In this document: piece by piece, positions 62,684 through 64,000 of the stretch
Layout: each line of letters starts with the position of its first letter
How positions within the stretch are numbered: the stretch's first letter is position 1
NCBI GenBank assembly: GCA_965219005.1
Contig: CBDCMS010000004.1
Location: forward strand, 2,294,001-2,358,000
Direction: 5' to 3'
Length of the DNA stretch: 64,000 nt
Source: CAUZIZ01 sp965219005
GTDB taxonomy: Bacteria; Acidobacteriota; UBA6911; RPQK01; JAJDTT01
Made by a program: the position numbers and the translations under genes
The notes under the pieces: model-generated
Told to the model about the DNA's origin: nothing
Seen by the model: only the letters and a program-made list of their open reading frames with translations
Database searches by the model: none

Positions 62684-62899
62684 ATGAGGACTCTGGCCTT
62701 CATCGAGGACCCTCGCGTGATTCGAAAGATCCTCAAACACCTGGATCTCTGGCAACTCCCCCAACGTGCTCCCCCGCCCCGGCTCTTCCCCCAGAAACTC
62801 GAAAGCTTCCTGGCTTCGCTTTCGCCCCAGCAGGCTCAAGCCGTTCGAGCCTCCAGCGACGCGATCTTCTGGGACGAGGTCCCGACCTGGGAAGACTGA
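62684..62899 (+). pseudogene. IS91-type transposase C-terminal fragment
   Basis: 71 codons: MRTLAFIEDPRVIRKILKHL, then DLWQLPQRAPPPRLFPQKLE. This is the usual C-terminal tail of IS91-like transposases of the type whose N-terminal part is at 57690. It begins near the end of the dispersed repeat and has no catalytic region. Confidence 0.5.
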
Positions 62900-63307
62900 G
62901 CCGCTCACCCCCCGAGCGGATTGAAGATCCGTCTATCCTTTTCCGCCTCGATTCTCGCCCTTTTTTCGATCTCGACGTCTTCATCGGGGGCATTTCATCC
63001 TCTGTTCTCCTTCTCCCCGACCAAGCTCTTCCTCCTCCTCCCTCGACCCCATTTTTCACTCCCCGCTAAACCCGAAATGCTGACCAATACCCGACGTCCA
63101 AGAAAGCGATTTCCTATCCTCAAACTCTCCCCGAGGACGTGAAGCCACTGTATCGGTTCTGGGTGGCATGAAGAGGCCTCTCGCACGTCAACGATTCGTC
63201 GCACGCCGCCTGAGCCCCTTTGCGACGCTGAAGGCTAGTGAGGCATGGCCTCAGACCAACAAGCGGTACAGATAGTAGGGTTTCGTACCCAGGTTCCGAG
63301 GAGAAAG
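62900..63307. other. 408-bp gap, no supported gene
   Basis: Pyrimidine-rich sequence with low coding character. Confidence 0.3.
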
Positions 63308-63397
63308 CGGACAACAGCAAGATCTTGCCAATCCACGGCGGTCCTGGAGACCGCCGCTACCCTCTCTCTGGGAGCGGGACTATCCTGAAACTTGAAT
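63308..63397 (+). repeat. short repeat unit, copy 1
   Basis: Runs from GCGGACAACAGCAAGATC to TATCCTGAAACTTGAAT and contains CTGGAGACCGCCGCTAC. A diverged second copy lies at 63508-63600. Confidence 0.5.
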
Positions 63398-63450
63398 AGT
63401 GATCAGTAGTGAAGTGATCAGTGAACAGTGCCGGAAACAGTTGCATCCAG

Positions 63451-63520
63451 CAGAGCCGCGAACGACCTGACTCGTCTGCAATATGAGCCAAGTTCCGGGG
63501 AGAGAGCCGGACAGCAGCAG
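63451..63520 (+). repeat. REP-like repeat, copy 3
   Basis: CAGAGCCGCGAACGACCTGA ... GAGAGAGCCGGACAGCAGCA, same unit and orientation as 13950-14019, 49 kb from the RAYT gene. Confidence 0.75.
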
Positions 63521-63600
63521 AACTTTCCCTGTAGCCAACCCAAGTTTCTTTCCGGTACGATCCGGCGCAGCCGGTGGGAGTGCTATCCTGAAACTTGAAT
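63508..63600 (+). repeat. short repeat unit, copy 2
   Basis: CCGGACAGCAGCAGAACTTT ... CTATCCTGAAACTTGAAT, matching 63308-63397 at both ends. Partly overlaps REP copy 3. Confidence 0.5.
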
Positions 63601-63658
63601 GGCTAGAAGATTATGAAAGAGGCGCCAGAGAAATGGGACAGCGCAGTTGGGGGGAAAA

Positions 63659-63687
63659 CTGACCTGAAACCTGCGAACCTGTATAAT
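63659..63687 (+). promoter_or_regulatory. sigma70-type promoter
   Basis: CTGACC (-35) and TATAAT (-10, 63682-63687) separated by 17 bases, 15 bases before the ATG at 63703. It reads into the last gene of the window. Confidence 0.5.
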
Positions 63688-63702
63688 CCAGGGAACATTC
63701 CC

Positions 63703-64000
63703 ATGGGATGCGAGGCATTGGGAGGTCCCACTGCCTCGAGTGAGGTTGCGAGCCTGAGAGTTCCAGTGTTGGTTGCTCATCAATTCGGTGCCATCTTGTT
63801 CGGTTCGGTCCTGCTGGGATCCGCTGCGCTTCAGGCCGAAGTCCCCGAGCTCCCACCGGCGTCGCAGCTTCAGATCGACTTCCAGCAGCACGTCGAGCCC
63901 CTCTTCAAGAACCAGTGTCACAAGTGCCATGGCCAGGCACTGCAGCTCGCGGGCTTGCGGCTCGATAGCCGCGAGGCAGCCCTGGCGGGCGGTTATTCCG
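63703..64000 (+). CDS. PSCyt1-type cytochrome protein (likely PSD1), 5' part
   Basis: About 99 codons before the window ends. After a hydrophobic segment (FGAILFGSVLLGSAALQ) the sequence IDFQQHVEPLFKNQCHKCHG gives a haem-binding CHKCH motif, then LAGLRLDSREAALAGG, as in the PSCyt1 start of PSD1 proteins. Neighbouring family members at 16259 and 25568 make a third PSD1 gene likely; the DUF domains would lie beyond the window. Confidence 0.75.
   Translation, partial: MGCEALGGPTASSEVASLRVPVLVAHQFGAILFGSVLLGSAALQAEVPELPPASQLQIDFQQHVEPLFKNQCHKCHGQALQLAGLRLDSREAALAGGYS

Noticed and set aside
1..64000. CRISPR array, rRNA operon, replication origin, toxin-antitoxin or defence genes
   Set aside because: No regularly spaced repeats, rRNA sequence, DnaA-box cluster or recognised defence or toxin family was seen.

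Overview
The window looks like chromosomal DNA of an uncultured, environmental bacterium, most probably an Acidobacteriota member (Bryobacteraceae/Solibacter-like), though a planctomycete-like or other relative is not excluded. The lineage call is inference. It rests on serine/threonine kinases with C-terminal PD40 propellers paired with a small ECF sigma factor, on PSD1/DUF1549-DUF1553 plus DUF1501 gene pairs, on a secreted domain typical of acidobacterial proteins, and on many Tat-exported BNR propeller proteins. GC content is moderately high throughout. No rRNA, intact tRNA or CRISPR array is visible.

Layout: 0-5 kb holds an isoprenylcysteine-methyltransferase-like membrane enzyme, a decayed IS91-type element, a chimeric ORF built from two broken genes, an Ldh_2 oxidoreductase and a Tat-exported BNR protein. 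At 5-11 kb a truncated IS1380 transposase precedes a nitrogen module: a NifA/NtrC-type sigma54 activator, divergent from a TorF-like porin, amt and a P-II gene, with a strong sigma54 promoter match upstream of the porin. At 11-14 kb a CehA/McbA-type metallohydrolase is translationally coupled to a second Ldh_2 enzyme. At 14-15 kb a RAYT transposase sits between inverted REP-like repeats. At 15-21 kb are a sialidase-like gene broken by one amber codon and a PSD1 + DUF1501 pair. At 21-29 kb a reverse-strand cluster encodes PSD1 (two haem sites), DUF1501, a creatinase-like M24 protein and a sugar-phosphate-isomerase-like TIM barrel.

29-38 kb and 44-52 kb are rich in secreted five-bladed-propeller or BNR proteins, with two PhyH dioxygenases, an EEP-family hydrolase and a PhoD-like phosphatase. 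Together with the Ldh_2, TIM-barrel and VOC genes these suggest uptake and oxidation of sugars, uronates or sialic-acid-like glycans (inference). At 38-44 kb an ECF sigma/kinase operon is disrupted by an IS1182-type element whose 4-bp target duplication allows exact reconstruction of the kinase. 52-55 kb holds VOC and two TIM-barrel genes, 55-58 kb a large FG-GAP protein. 58-64 kb is a patchwork of kinase fragments, a beta-helix protein, a 3' tRNA-Leu fragment (probable attachment site), an IS30 element, IS91 fragments, repeats, and the start of another cytochrome/PSD1-type gene running off the end.

The dominant theme is a glycan-oriented accessory region under heavy gene decay and mobile-element traffic: at least five kinase fragments, several frameshifted or nonsense-broken genes, two MITE-like elements, one REP/RAYT system, and IS91, IS1380, IS1182 and IS30 representatives. 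No wholly new system is proven. The best candidates for follow-up are the REP/RAYT locus, the tRNA-Leu attachment site, the sigma54-P-II-porin module with an atypical P-II T-loop, and the metal-ligand-deficient M24 protein.
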